NCBI RefSeq assembly: GCF_009753715.1
Contig: NZ_WQMS01000014.1
Coordinates: 143,062-207,061, forward strand
DNA: 64,000 bases
Reading direction: 5' to 3'
Source of the DNA: Sphingomonas horti
GTDB lineage: Bacteria > Pseudomonadota > Alphaproteobacteria > Sphingomonadales > Sphingomonadaceae
Shown here: positions 20,238 to 30,506 of the stretch, piece after piece
How the letters are laid out: each line of letters begins with the position of its first letter
Numbering within the stretch: position 1 is the stretch's first letter
Translations under genes and position numbers: made by a program
The notes under the pieces: model-generated
What the model was told of the DNA's origin: nothing
Databases searched by the model: none
Seen by the model: only the letters and a program-made list of their open reading frames with translations

Positions 20238-21673
20238 GCGTCGACGAACGGCTGCAGGTGCTTCGCATAGGGCGCCGCGACGTTCAGCCCGTCGCGGTTG
20301 ATCGGGCGGCGGACCTGCAGCGAGCTGGCGGTCGCGACCGCCCGCTCGGTCTTGTGGTGCGCATAGACGCCCGCCTCTTCCGCCAGCCCGCAATGCCTCA
20401 GGATGCGGCTCGTCCACTCCTCCGGCGCGTCAACCAGCGCCGGATAGGACACGACCAGCAGCCGCTCGCCCAGTCGCTCCTGCCAGAAGGCGACCAGCTG
20501 GTCCTCCAGCCGGAAATGATGGGCGATGTCGGTCAGGTCGTAGCTCCAGGCGACGCCGTGGATGAAGAAGGTGCGGAAGCACGACCAGGCCGAATCGAGC
20601 GGGTCGCGGCGCATCCAGATCAGCGGCGCGTCCGGCAGCACCGATGCGGCAAGGCCCAGGAAGCGGCTCGCGTCGACCGTCTTGTCGACGATCCGCCCGT
20701 CGCGTCCGAACCGCTCCGCCATCAGGTGGAGGTAGAGGCTGCCGAGCTTCTCGACCGACCCGCCTGCAGCCAGATGCCCCTCGATCGCCTCGCCGGAGAT
20801 GCCGCCCGCGGCCACGGCCATGTGCTGCAGCAGATTGAGCTCGGCGCCGTCGGCGACCGCCGAGTGGCTGGCGAGGATCTGCTCGACCAGGGTCGTGCCC
20901 GACCGCGGCAGCCCGGTCACGAAGATCGGACGGCCGGTGCCGATGCGCTGCTGCCCGTTCAGCCGCTCGATGAAGCCGGGCGCAAAGCCGGTCATCGCCG
21001 CCTGCGCGTTGCTCTCATTGCCCTGCCGGCTATAGGGCGTCAGCCTGCGCAGCAGCCCGGCGCCCCTGGCGAAGGCGCCGAACGCGTCGTCATGTTCGCC
21101 GCGATCGGCGTGGAGCTTGCCGACCGCATACCAATAGCGGGCAAGGTCGCCCTCCGGCTGGCGCTCGGCGGCGGCGCGATCTGCCAGCATCCGCTCGCCG
21201 ATCGGATTGTCCTTCAGCGACCCGCTTGACGACAGCGTCAGCCAGGCCGGGCCCCAGCCGGGCCGGTGCTTGACCGCGGTCAGCAGATATTCGCGCGCAT
21301 CCTCGACCCGCCCCAGCGTCAGCGCGGTGTTGCCGAGCAGATAGGCGCGCCCGGCGGGGTCCGGAATGTCGGCGGGCAGCGTCTCCGCCAGCTCATGCGC
21401 TTCCCGCAGCCGCCCGGCCTGGGTCAGCAGCACCACTTTCGAATAGCGCGCCGCCGGCACGCCTTTGGCGGCGGCCACGAAGGCGTCGATCGCCCGCAGC
21501 GCCAGCGTGAGCTCGCCGCTGACCCGCATAAGCTCGGCGATCTGCCGCCATTGCTGGCCAAGCGGCGCGTTCGCGTCGAGCAGCGAGGCGACGGCGGCGT
21601 TCGCGGCGGCGCGGTCCTTGGCCGCGAGTGCCTGCCTCAGGCTTTCGATATGGGTCGTCCAGGGGGTGCTCAT
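20225..21673 (-). CDS. Sulfotransferase with N-terminal TPR domain
   Basis: About 482 residues from ATG 21673 (MSTPWTTHIESLRQAL); an upstream start at 21733 is possible. The N-terminal half is made of TPR-like helical pairs (ALRAIDAFVAAAKG, RAYLLGNTALTLGRVEDARE, WYAVGKLHADRGEHDDA). The C-terminal half has the PAPS-binding loop PIFVTGLPRSGTTLVEQIL and the later RRDPLDSAWSCF (3'-phosphate-binding R...S element). Such fused TPR-sulfotransferases are common in alphaproteobacteria and are thought to sulfate protein, lipid or polysaccharide substrates. Its position among PEP-CTERM genes hints at a surface-polymer substrate, which is inference. Confidence 0.9.
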   Translation of the reverse strand: MSTPWTTHIESLRQALAAKDRAAANAAVASLLDANAPLGQQWRQIAELMRVSGELTLALRAIDAFVAAAKGVPAARYSKVVLLTQAGRLREAHELAETLPADIPDPAGRAYLLGNTALTLGRVEDAREYLLTAVKHRPGWGPAWLTLSSSGSLKDNPIGERMLADRAAAERQPEGDLARYWYAVGKLHADRGEHDDAFGAFARGAGLLRRLTPYSRQGNESNAQAAMTGFAPGFIERLNGQQRIGTGRPIFVTGLPRSGTTLVEQILASHSAVADGAELNLLQHMAVAAGGISGEAIEGHLAAGGSVEKLGSLYLHLMAERFGRDGRIVDKTVDASRFLGLAASVLPDAPLIWMRRDPLDSAWSCFRTFFIHGVAWSYDLTDIAHHFRLEDQLVAFWQERLGERLLVVSYPALVDAPEEWTSRILRHCGLAEEAGVYAHHKTERAVATASSLQVRRPINRDGLNVAAPYAKHLQPFVDAYFG

Positions 21674-21869
21674 GGCCCTCTTCACTAGCGGATTGCGGCC
21701 GCATCGGGCCAGCGCCGGCGCGGCGCCCCGCACGATTCTGTCCGATTACGGAACAATCGCCGCGTTAACCGTAAATATCTGATTAAGCATGTTGACCCTG
21801 GTCGCGCGCCCCTGCAATCCTCAATGCTCAGCCCGGGCTTTCTTCCGGGTGTAGGGGAAGGGGTTAACA

Positions 21870-23084
21870 ATGAAAAAGGGTATGCTTTTCTGCGGCATCG
21901 CCGCAGCCACGCTGGCTGCGTCCGGTGCCAGTGCCGCCACGATCAACCTGATCGACCTCGGTGGGGTGACCGGGTCTCCGGCGGAGCAGGGCTTCAAGAT
22001 CGCGGCCGGCTATTGGGCCTCGGTGCTCAGCAACAACGCGACGATCAATCTCGGCGTAAGGTTCGCTCCGCTGGCGCCGAACGTGATCGGCTCGACCGGC
22101 AGCACCCGTTCGGACACGACCGTGGCGGCCTGGAAGAACGGCGTGATCGCGACCCGCAGCGGCTACACGCTGGACCAGACGGCGGTGCTGCCGACGTTGA
22201 ACGCCGATGGCGGCGCCAGCTTCGTCACCAACGGTGCGCGTCCTGACGGCAACAACGACACCGCGATCCAGTTCTATAACGATGGCGCGACGACGAGCAG
22301 CAAGGTCCTGTACCTGAACACGTCGGTGCAGAAGGCGGTCGGCATCTATACCGGCCCGTCGAACCAGCGCGACGGCAACGTCACGTTCAGCACCAATTTC
22401 AACTTCGACTTCAATCCGCTGGACGGCATCCAGTCGGGCCACATGGATTTCATCGGCGTCGCCATCCATGAAATCGGCCACGCGCTGGGCTTCGTCTCGG
22501 GCGTCGACCTGCTGGATGCCTATGGTTATCCGAGCGGCCCGGGCGCCGGCACTCTCGGCTACGACCTGAACGACACGTCGATCTTCTCGGCACTGGACAT
22601 GTTCCGGTTCAGCAATGATCCGAACAACGTCGCGCCGGGCAGCGGCCCGACCCGCGACCTGAGCGTCGGCACCGCCAGCTATTTCTCGATCGATGGCGGC
22701 CTGACCCAGGTCAATGGCAACGCGCTGTTCTCGACCGGTGCCTATAATGGCGACGGCCGTCAGGCGTCGCACTTCAAGGACACGCCGAGCAACAAGGGCG
22801 GCTGCAGCGGCTACAACCAGCTCGGCATTCTCGACCCGACCTTCTGCTACGGCGAGATGGGCGTGGTGAAGGGCCTGGACCTCGCGGCGTACGACGCGAT
22901 GGGCTGGAACCTGAACTTCGACGTGCTGAACAACCTCGGCTATCAGCGCACCACCGCGCAGATCTACGCGCAGGCGCTGGGCGTGCCGGAGCCGACCAGC
23001 TGGGCACTGATGATCGCGGGCTTCGGCCTGCTCGGTGGCGCGATGCGCCGCCGCGCGCGGACGACCGCGGTCACCTACGCCTAA
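21870..23084 (+). CDS. PEP-CTERM zinc metalloprotease, NF038122 type
   Basis: 404 residues. Signal peptide MKKGMLFCGIAAATLAAS; the zinc site H200-EIG-H204-ALGF (HExxHxxG/A form) in a metzincin-like domain; Cys pair near residues 311 and 325; and a C-terminal VPEPTSWALMIAGFGLLGGA plus RRR sorting tail. The family is described as PEP-CTERM-anchored secreted metalloproteases. Substrate unknown. A clear terminator follows, so it is a single-gene unit. Confidence 0.92.
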   Translation: MKKGMLFCGIAAATLAASGASAATINLIDLGGVTGSPAEQGFKIAAGYWASVLSNNATINLGVRFAPLAPNVIGSTGSTRSDTTVAAWKNGVIATRSGYTLDQTAVLPTLNADGGASFVTNGARPDGNNDTAIQFYNDGATTSSKVLYLNTSVQKAVGIYTGPSNQRDGNVTFSTNFNFDFNPLDGIQSGHMDFIGVAIHEIGHALGFVSGVDLLDAYGYPSGPGAGTLGYDLNDTSIFSALDMFRFSNDPNNVAPGSGPTRDLSVGTASYFSIDGGLTQVNGNALFSTGAYNGDGRQASHFKDTPSNKGGCSGYNQLGILDPTFCYGEMGVVKGLDLAAYDAMGWNLNFDVLNNLGYQRTTAQIYAQALGVPEPTSWALMIAGFGLLGGAMRRRARTTAVTYA

Positions 23085-23107
23085 GCGTCGGTCCAGAACC
23101 AGGAAAG

Positions 23108-23141
23108 TCGCCGCCGGTCACCCGACCGGCGGCGATTTTTT
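23108..23141 (+). terminator. Strong rho-independent terminator
   Basis: A perfect 12-bp stem TCGCCGCCGGTC/GACCGGCGGCGA with a 4-nt loop, followed by six T. It closes the metalloprotease transcript. Confidence 0.92.
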
Positions 23142-23156
23142 GTGTATGGCGACCGC

Positions 23157-23669
23157 ATGTCTTTCGAATCCGCCCAGGCCTGGCTCGCCGAACACGCCCC
23201 CGATCTCCGCCTGATCGATCACGGCGTCAGCACCGCGACGGTGCGCGAGGCGGCCGCGGCCCTGGGCGTGGAGGAAGCGCGGATCGCCAAGACGCTGGCG
23301 CTCCGCTTCGGCGATCGCATCGTGCTGTTGCTCGCCGCCGGCGACGTGCGGCTCGACAATGCCAAGGCCAAGGCGGCGTTCGGCGCCCGCCCGCGCATGC
23401 TGCCGCCGGACGAGACGCTCGCCGTGACCGGCCACCAGGTCGGGGGCGTCTGCCCGTTCGGCCTCGCCACCCCGCTGCCGATCTATTGCGACCTGTCGCT
23501 CAAGCCCTATCCGGCCGTCTTCCCCGCCGCCGGCTCGCTGACCAGCTCGGTCGAGGTGGCGCCGGACCGGCTCGCCACGCTGATCGGCGCGGAATGGGTC
23601 GACGTGTGCAGCCGGCGCGCCGCCGATGCGGCTACGCCGGCAGCGCCTCCGCCCACTCCGCTTCCCTGA
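23157..23669 (+). CDS. YbaK/EbsC-family aminoacyl-tRNA editing protein
   Basis: About 170 residues from ATG 23157 (MSFESAQAWL). Motifs of the YbaK/ProX editing fold are visible: REAAAALGVEEARIAKTLAL with the invariant lysine, GDVRLDNAKAKAAFG, VTGHQVGGVCPFGLATPLP, and SLTSSVEV. These proteins hydrolyse mischarged tRNA (Cys-tRNA-Pro or Ala-tRNA-Pro). The start lies only 15 nt after the preceding terminator with no obvious Shine-Dalgarno, so the message may be nearly leaderless. The 3' end overlaps the convergent ArsC-like gene by 38 bp, and the Pro-rich tail (PAAPPPTPLP) is unusual. Confidence 0.88.
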   Translation: MSFESAQAWLAEHAPDLRLIDHGVSTATVREAAAALGVEEARIAKTLALRFGDRIVLLLAAGDVRLDNAKAKAAFGARPRMLPPDETLAVTGHQVGGVCPFGLATPLPIYCDLSLKPYPAVFPAAGSLTSSVEVAPDRLATLIGAEWVDVCSRRAADAATPAAPPPTPLP

Positions 23670-23982
23670 AGCCGACCAGCCGCCGATCGCCCAAATCCAG
23701 CACCGGCCGCTTGATCATCGACGGCTGCGCCAGCATCAGCGCGACGGCCTTATGCTCGTCGATGGCCTGCCTGTCGGCCTCGGGCAGCTTGCGGAACGTC
23801 GTCCCCGCGCGGTTCAGGAGCCGCTCCCAGCCCAGCTCCCGCGCCCAGCCCTGCAGCCGTGCCTCGTCGATCCCGGCGGTCCTGTAGTCGTGAAACGCGT
23901 AGGCGACCCCGCGCGCATCCAGCCACGCCCGCGCCTTCTTGACGGTATCGCAGTTCCTGATGCCGTAAACCGAAATGCTCAT
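23632..23982 (-). CDS. ArsC/Spx-family thioredoxin-fold protein (YffB-like)
   Basis: About 116 residues from ATG 23982, which has AAGGAGG 6 nt upstream. ISVYGIRNCDTVKKARAWLD holds the single catalytic-type cysteine in the family's N-x-C-(D/S)-(T/S) motif, and later SMIKRPVLDLGDRRLVGF matches the conserved xKRPhh loop. The spacing resembles YffB/ArsC-like reductases rather than true arsenate reductase, and no ars genes are nearby. The downstream end overlaps the YbaK gene on the other strand. Confidence 0.88.
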   Translation of the reverse strand: MSISVYGIRNCDTVKKARAWLDARGVAYAFHDYRTAGIDEARLQGWARELGWERLLNRAGTTFRKLPEADRQAIDEHKAVALMLAQPSMIKRPVLDLGDRRLVGFREAEWAEALPA

Positions 23983-24012
23983 CCTGTCCTCCTTCGACCC
24001 ATCGCTGACCAT

Positions 24013-24288
24013 TGGTCCCTCTCCCGCAGGAAAGGGCGACTCGCGCGTGAGCGCGAGCGGGGTGAAGGGACCGGGATTTTGTGGGGAGGCACAATCCCCT
24101 CACCCGGTCAGCGCAAGCGCTGACTCGACCTCTCCCTGTGGGAGAGGTGCGGGGCCCGCTTACGACCCGTTGCGAACGTTAGCTCCTCTATCGCTTGTGG
24201 GAGAGGGAGGGGCCCGCTCGCGAAGCGAGGGTGAGGGTCTGCCCTGTCCACGCTCGCTGCGTTTCGCTCTGCCCCCGCTCGATCCGGC
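24013..24288. repeat. Intergenic block of palindromic (REP/BIME-like) repeats
   Basis: This 276-bp gap between two minus-strand genes contains several hairpin units: one near 24019-24040 (CCCTCTCCCGCAGG...), ACCTCTCCC-TGT-GGGAGAGGT at about 24130-24150, GGGAGAGGGAGGGGCCCGCTCGC at about 24200, and CTCACCC/GGGTGAG elements around 24096 and 24230. No open frame in it looks real. It may stabilise or terminate guaA mRNA. Confidence 0.65.
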
Positions 24289-25842
24289 TTACTCCCACTC
24301 GATGGTCCCTGGCGGCTTCGACGTGAAGTCATAGACCACGCGGTTGATGCCCTGCACCTCGTTGACGATCCGCGTCGCGACGCGGGCGAGGAAATGGGGG
24401 TCGAACGGGAAGATGTCCGCCGTCATGCCGTCGGTGGAGGTGACGGCGCGGAGCGCGCAGACATGCTCGTAAGTGCGGTGATCGCCCATCACGCCCACGG
24501 TCTTGACCGGCAGCAGCACCGCGAACGCCTGCCAGATCGCGTCGTACAGGCCGGCGTTCCTGATTTCCTCGAGGTAGATCGCGTCGGCCTTGCGCAGGAT
24601 GTCGCACTTGTCCTTGGTGATATCGCCGGGGATGCGGATCGCGAGGCCGGGGCCGGGGAACGGATGCCGGCCGACGAACGCGTCGGGCAGGCCCAGCTCG
24701 CGGCCGAGCTCCCGCACTTCGTCCTTGAACAGCTCGCGCAGGGGCTCCACCAGCTTCATGTTCATGCGCTCGGGCAGGCCGCCGACATTGTGGTGGCTCT
24801 TGATCGTCACCGACGGGCCGCCGGTGAAGCTGACGCTCTCGATCACGTCCGGATACAGCGTGCCCTGCGCCAGGAAGTCGGCGCCGCCGATCTTCTTCGC
24901 TTCTTCCTCGAACACGTCGATGAAGGTCTTGCCGATGAACTTGCGCTTGGCCTCCGGATCGGAAACACCCTTCAGGCCGGACAGGAACAAAGTCTCCGCG
25001 TTCACATGGACCAGCGGGATGTTGTAGCTGTTGCGGAACAGGCTCACGACCTGCTCGGCCTCGCCCTTGCGCATCAGGCCGTGGTCGACGAACACGCAGG
25101 TGAGCTGGTCGCCGATCGCTTCGTGGATCAGCACTGCCGCAACCGCCGAGTCCACGCCGCCCGACAGCCCGCAGATCACCTTGCCCTTGCCGACCTGCTG
25201 CCGGATGTCGGCGATCTTGGTCTGGCGGTACTCCGCCATCGTCCAGTCGCCGGGGCAGCCGCAGATGTGGCGCACGAAGTTGGCGAGCAGCTTGCCCCCG
25301 TCGGGCGTGTGCACGACTTCGGGGTGGAACATCAGGCTGTAGAAGCGCCGCGCCTCATCGGTCGCGATCGCATAGGGTGCGCCTTCGGACTGGGCGACGA
25401 CGCTGAAGCCTTCGGGCAGCCGCTCGACCCGGTCGCCGTGGCTCATCCAGACCTGGTGCGTCTCGCCTTCGCTCCACAGCCCGTCGAACAGCGCCGAACG
25501 GCCGCTGATCTCGATATAGGCGCGGCCGAACTCGCGGCTTTCGGACGGCGCGACCACGCCGCCCAGCTGGTGCGACATGGTCTGCTGGCCGTAGCAGATG
25601 CCGAGGATCGGCAGCCCGGCGTCGAAGATATGTTGCGGCGCGCGCGGGCTGTCTTCCCACATTACCGAGGACGGGCCGCCCGACAGGATGATGCCTTTCG
25701 GCTTCAGCCGGTCGAACGCCTCGGCGGCGGCATTGAACGGCGCGATCTCCGAATAGACGCCCGCCTCGCGCACTCGCCTCGCGATCAGCTGCGTGACCTG
25801 GCTGCCGAAGTCGATGATCAGGATCGAGTCATGGGTTTCCAT
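24289..25842 (-). CDS. guaA: GMP synthase (glutamine-hydrolysing)
   Basis: 517 residues, normal family length. Converts XMP, ATP and glutamine to GMP. The N-terminal class I amidotransferase has the nucleophile loop [10 protein letters not shown] and the later FHPEVVHT (His-Glu of the triad). The C-terminal part has the PP-loop [17 protein letters not shown] and the GMPS dimerisation domain ending [12 protein letters not shown]. Stand-alone gene. Confidence 0.98.
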   Translation of the reverse strand: METHDSILIIDFGSQVTQLIARRVREAGVYSEIAPFNAAAEAFDRLKPKGIILSGGPSSVMWEDSPRAPQHIFDAGLPILGICYGQQTMSHQLGGVVAPSESREFGRAYIEISGRSALFDGLWSEGETHQVWMSHGDRVERLPEGFSVVAQSEGAPYAIATDEARRFYSLMFHPEVVHTPDGGKLLANFVRHICGCPGDWTMAEYRQTKIADIRQQVGKGKVICGLSGGVDSAVAAVLIHEAIGDQLTCVFVDHGLMRKGEAEQVVSLFRNSYNIPLVHVNAETLFLSGLKGVSDPEAKRKFIGKTFIDVFEEEAKKIGGADFLAQGTLYPDVIESVSFTGGPSVTIKSHHNVGGLPERMNMKLVEPLRELFKDEVRELGRELGLPDAFVGRHPFPGPGLAIRIPGDITKDKCDILRKADAIYLEEIRNAGLYDAIWQAFAVLLPVKTVGVMGDHRTYEHVCALRAVTSTDGMTADIFPFDPHFLARVATRIVNEVQGINRVVYDFTSKPPGTIEWE

Positions 25843-25889
25843 GCGCCGAGGCTGTTAGCAGACGTCGCGCGCCGGGAAACCCCCGGCGC

Positions 25890-26399
25890 CTATCGCCGCG
25901 CGTAATCGTGGCCGATATCGACGTTCACCACCTGGCCGTGGCGGACCTGGCAGCGGAAGCCCCAGGCGGCGGGCTGGTCGCGCCAGCTGCGGCGGGCGTC
26001 GAGCACGCCGTCCACGTCCCAGCCGTCGGGCAGCCGGTTGACACCCTCGATATCGCGGACAGTGGCGCGGAAGCCTTCGCCATAGCCGCGATCCTCGGCC
26101 GCCATCGCGCAGGCGTCGACCGCCTGGTCCTCGGTACCGATCAGGCCGGGCCGGGCATAGGGACCGGCCGGCGCGTCGGCATAGGCGCCGGCGACGCCCT
26201 CGGCATAGCCCTGGCGCGCGGCCCGCATCGCTTCGCGCGCCGCGATCCGTGCTTCGGCGGCAGCACGCTCGGCGGCCACTGCCGCCTGGCCGACCGCGCG
26301 GCCGATGTCGCGAGAGAGCGCGGGATCGACGACCTGCGCCTGCGCGGCCGTGCCGCCGATCATCGCCGCCATCGCCGAGAGCAGAATCAGCTTCTTCAT
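25890..26399 (-). CDS. Small secreted protein of unknown function
   Basis: 169 residues from ATG 26399 (MKKLILLSAMAAMIGGTAAQAQ), chosen because it gives a proper signal peptide and GGGAG lies 8 nt upstream. The mature part starts with an Ala/Arg-rich helix (QAAVAAERAAAEARIAAREA), then has a beta-rich C-terminal domain with two cysteines (DACAMAAEDRGYGEGFRATV and AAWGFRCQVRHGQVV). It resembles short periplasmic proteins widespread in sphingomonads; no function assigned. Confidence 0.8.
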   Translation of the reverse strand: MKKLILLSAMAAMIGGTAAQAQVVDPALSRDIGRAVGQAAVAAERAAAEARIAAREAMRAARQGYAEGVAGAYADAPAGPYARPGLIGTEDQAVDACAMAAEDRGYGEGFRATVRDIEGVNRLPDGWDVDGVLDARRSWRDQPAAWGFRCQVRHGQVVNVDIGHDYARR

Positions 26400-26478
26400 A
26401 GGAACCACTCCCAAATCCCCGAGAAACAAATCGGGAGGGGTATAGCGGTTCCAAATGAGTGGCGCATGAATGATTCAA

Positions 26479-26506
26479 ATCCTCCCCGAGCTTGCTCGGG
26501 GAGGAT
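26479..26506. terminator. Perfect 12-bp hairpin after the prolyl oligopeptidase gene
   Basis: ATCCTCCCCGAG-CTTG-CTCGGGGAGGAT, six bases beyond the minus-strand stop codon. The following bases on the minus strand are TTGAATC, so the U-run is poor. It could also be a REP-type element (CCCCGAGCTTGCTCGGGG core). Confidence 0.55.
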
Positions 26507-26511
26507 CTAGG

Positions 26512-28605
<2,094 letters not shown>

Positions 28606-28634
28606 CTAGGAACTCCGGTTACGGATGCGAAGAC

Positions 28635-28868
28635 TTAGCCGCGAGCGCGCTGGAAAAGCCAGACCCGGATCGCGCTGGCGAGGTTGGATGGATCGGGCGC
28701 GGCGATCCGCTCCGCGTCGATGCGCGCGACCAGCGCCGACAGCGGCAGCTTCGCCTCGCGCGCGGCCTCCTCCAGCGCCGACCAGAAGACCGGCTCCAGG
28801 CTGACCGAGGTCGGGTGCCCGGCGATCGTGATCGACCGCTTGACCGGGAAAGAATAGGGCGTGGCCAT
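28635..28868 (-). CDS. Ribbon-helix-helix domain protein
   Basis: 77 residues from ATG 28868 (MATPYSFPVKRSITIAGH). The pattern KRSITIAGHPTSVSLEPVFWSALEEAAREAKLP followed by LSALVARIDAERIA is the RHH_4-type fold: one DNA-contacting strand and two helices. Such small proteins are transcriptional regulators or antitoxins. No toxin gene is adjacent: upstream is the LuxR-type gene on the other strand and downstream is the oligopeptidase. The longer open frame upstream is a shadow of that LuxR gene. Confidence 0.85.
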   Translation of the reverse strand: MATPYSFPVKRSITIAGHPTSVSLEPVFWSALEEAAREAKLPLSALVARIDAERIAAPDPSNLASAIRVWLFQRARG

Positions 28869-28953
28869 GCGCGCCAGCCTAAAGAGCCGAGCGCCCGGGA
28901 TACAATATTTTAAGGGTGGCTGGTAGCGCGGGCGGACTCTAGGCCTTGCAGCG

Positions 28954-29715
28954 ATGCTGGAACCGATGACGGATCGCTGCGCGGCGCTGACCGAAAAGGA
29001 AAAGCAGACGCTGCGCCTGATCGTGCGCGGCCACGACGCCAAGTCGACCGCGCGCCATCTCGGCCTCTCGGTGCACACGATCAACGAACGGCTGCGCGAC
29101 GCGCGGCGCAAGCTCGCCGTTTCCAGCAGCCGGGAAGCCGCGCGGATGCTGTTCGAACGCGAAACGGCCGCCCCCGAATATTCTGCGGACAAGCAAATCG
29201 GGGAAGCCAGGCCGAGTGCCGATATGGAACACCCCGCGATGCCGGAGAACGGCGCCGGGCGGAAGCGCCCTGCCTGGATCTTATTTGGAGTCGCACTGAT
29301 GTCGCTCGTCCTGGCGCTCGCCGCCATCAGCTCACTGCCGCCAGCCATGCTGGCATCCGCCGACAGCAGCCCTTCCGTTGCGGCCGAGACCGCAGAGGTC
29401 GAGACTGCCGCGCGCCGGTTCCTCACGTTGCTCGACCAGAGCAAATGGAACGAAAGCTACGCGCTGACCACCGCGTCATTCCAAAAGGTCAACACCGGCA
29501 AAGTCTGGGCCGAAGTGTCGGAACAAGCCCGCCGTCCGCTCGGCGCGATGATTTCACGGACGATGATCAGCCACGACGACGTGCCGACACCGCCGCACGG
29601 CTATGAAGTGGTCAAGTTCCGCACGAACTTCGCAAACAAGGCGAATGCGATCGAAAAGGTCAGCCTTGAGCGTAACGGCAATGACTGGCGCGTTGCGGGC
29701 GTGACGATCGAATAG
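28954..29715 (+). CDS. Membrane-anchored LuxR-type regulator with DUF4019 domain
   Basis: 253 residues. A LuxR/FixJ-type helix-turn-helix occupies residues 10-65 (LTEKEKQTLRLIVRGHDAKS, HLGLSVHTINERLRDARRKL). A single membrane helix follows around residues 108-130 (PAWILFGVALMSLVLALAAI), then a periplasmic DUF4019-like domain (ARRFLTLLDQSKWNESYALT ... WRVAGVTIE). The layout predicts a one-component regulator with DNA-binding in the cytoplasm and sensing outside, comparable in logic to ToxR/CadC. Target and signal unknown. Alternative start Met at 28966. Confidence 0.85.
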   Translation: MLEPMTDRCAALTEKEKQTLRLIVRGHDAKSTARHLGLSVHTINERLRDARRKLAVSSSREAARMLFERETAAPEYSADKQIGEARPSADMEHPAMPENGAGRKRPAWILFGVALMSLVLALAAISSLPPAMLASADSSPSVAAETAEVETAARRFLTLLDQSKWNESYALTTASFQKVNTGKVWAEVSEQARRPLGAMISRTMISHDDVPTPPHGYEVVKFRTNFANKANAIEKVSLERNGNDWRVAGVTIE

Positions 29716-29725
29716 CGTCTTGGCA

Positions 29726-29748
29726 GCGGGCGGCGCGATGCCGCCCGC
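29726..29748. terminator. Hairpin between convergent genes
   Basis: GCGGGCGGC-GCGAT-GCCGCCCGC, a 9-bp perfect stem between the stop of the LuxR-type gene and the stop of phaB. No T-run on either side. Confidence 0.4.
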
Positions 29749-29753
29749 GAACC

Positions 29754-30476
29754 TCAATACATGTGCTGCCCCCCGTTGATCGACAGCGTCGATCCGGTGA
29801 CGAACCCCGCATCCTCGGCGCACAGGAAAGTCACCCCGCGCGCGATCTCCTCGGCCTTGCCGAGCCGGCCGACCGGAATTCTGGCGACGATCTTCTCCAG
29901 CACGTCCGGCGGAACCGCCGCCACCATGTCGGTGTCGATATAGCCCGGCGCGATCGCGTTGACGGTGATGCCGGCGCGCGCGCCTTCCTGCGCCAGCGCC
30001 TTGGTGAAGCCGTGGATGCCGGACTTGGCGGCGGCATAGTTGACCTGGCCGTACTGCCCCGCCTGACCGTTGATCGATCCGATGTTGACGATGCGGCCAT
30101 ATTTGCGCGCGTTCATCCCGTCCCACACCGCCTTGGCCATGTTGAAGCAGCCGCCCAGATTGGTGTCGATCACTTCTTCCCACGCCTGGCGGTTCATCCG
30201 CTTCATCGTGCCGTCGCGGGTGATGCCGGCATTGTTGACCAGCACGTCGACGGGCCCGAGCTCGCCTTCGACCTGCTGGACGCCGGCCACGCACGCGTCG
30301 AAATCGGCGACGTCCCATTTATACGCCTTGATGCCGGTGCGGTCGGTGAACGCCCGCGCGCGCTCCTCGTTGCCGGCATAATTCGCCGCGACCGTCACTC
30401 CCGCGTCCCTGAGCGCCAGGCTGATCGCCTCGCCGATGCCGCGCGTTCCCCCCGTCACGATCGCCACACGTGCCAT
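29754..30476 (-). CDS. phaB: Acetoacetyl-CoA reductase (PHB synthesis)
   Basis: About 240 residues from ATG 30476, which has GGGAG 8 nt upstream; an ATG nine bases earlier is too close to it. A short-chain dehydrogenase: VTGGTRGIGEAISLAL (NADP-binding GxxxGxG), NNAGI, catalytic Ser/Tyr/Lys in NIGSINGQAGQYGQVNYAAAK, and the family ending STLSINGGQHMY, which is characteristic of PhaB/PhbB. It reduces acetoacetyl-CoA to (R)-3-hydroxybutyryl-CoA for polyhydroxybutyrate. phaA and phaC are not adjacent here. Confidence 0.94.
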   Translation of the reverse strand: MARVAIVTGGTRGIGEAISLALRDAGVTVAANYAGNEERARAFTDRTGIKAYKWDVADFDACVAGVQQVEGELGPVDVLVNNAGITRDGTMKRMNRQAWEEVIDTNLGGCFNMAKAVWDGMNARKYGRIVNIGSINGQAGQYGQVNYAAAKSGIHGFTKALAQEGARAGITVNAIAPGYIDTDMVAAVPPDVLEKIVARIPVGRLGKAEEIARGVTFLCAEDAGFVTGSTLSINGGQHMY

Positions 30477-30506
30477 TGCATCCACTCCCTTTTGTTTGTC
30501 GAAACC

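Noticed and set aside
23632..23982. True arsenate reductase (ArsC) of an ars operon
   Set aside because: The sequence fits the ArsC/Spx superfamily, but the motif resembles YffB-type proteins and no arsenic genes are near; the ArsR-type gene is 24 kb away.
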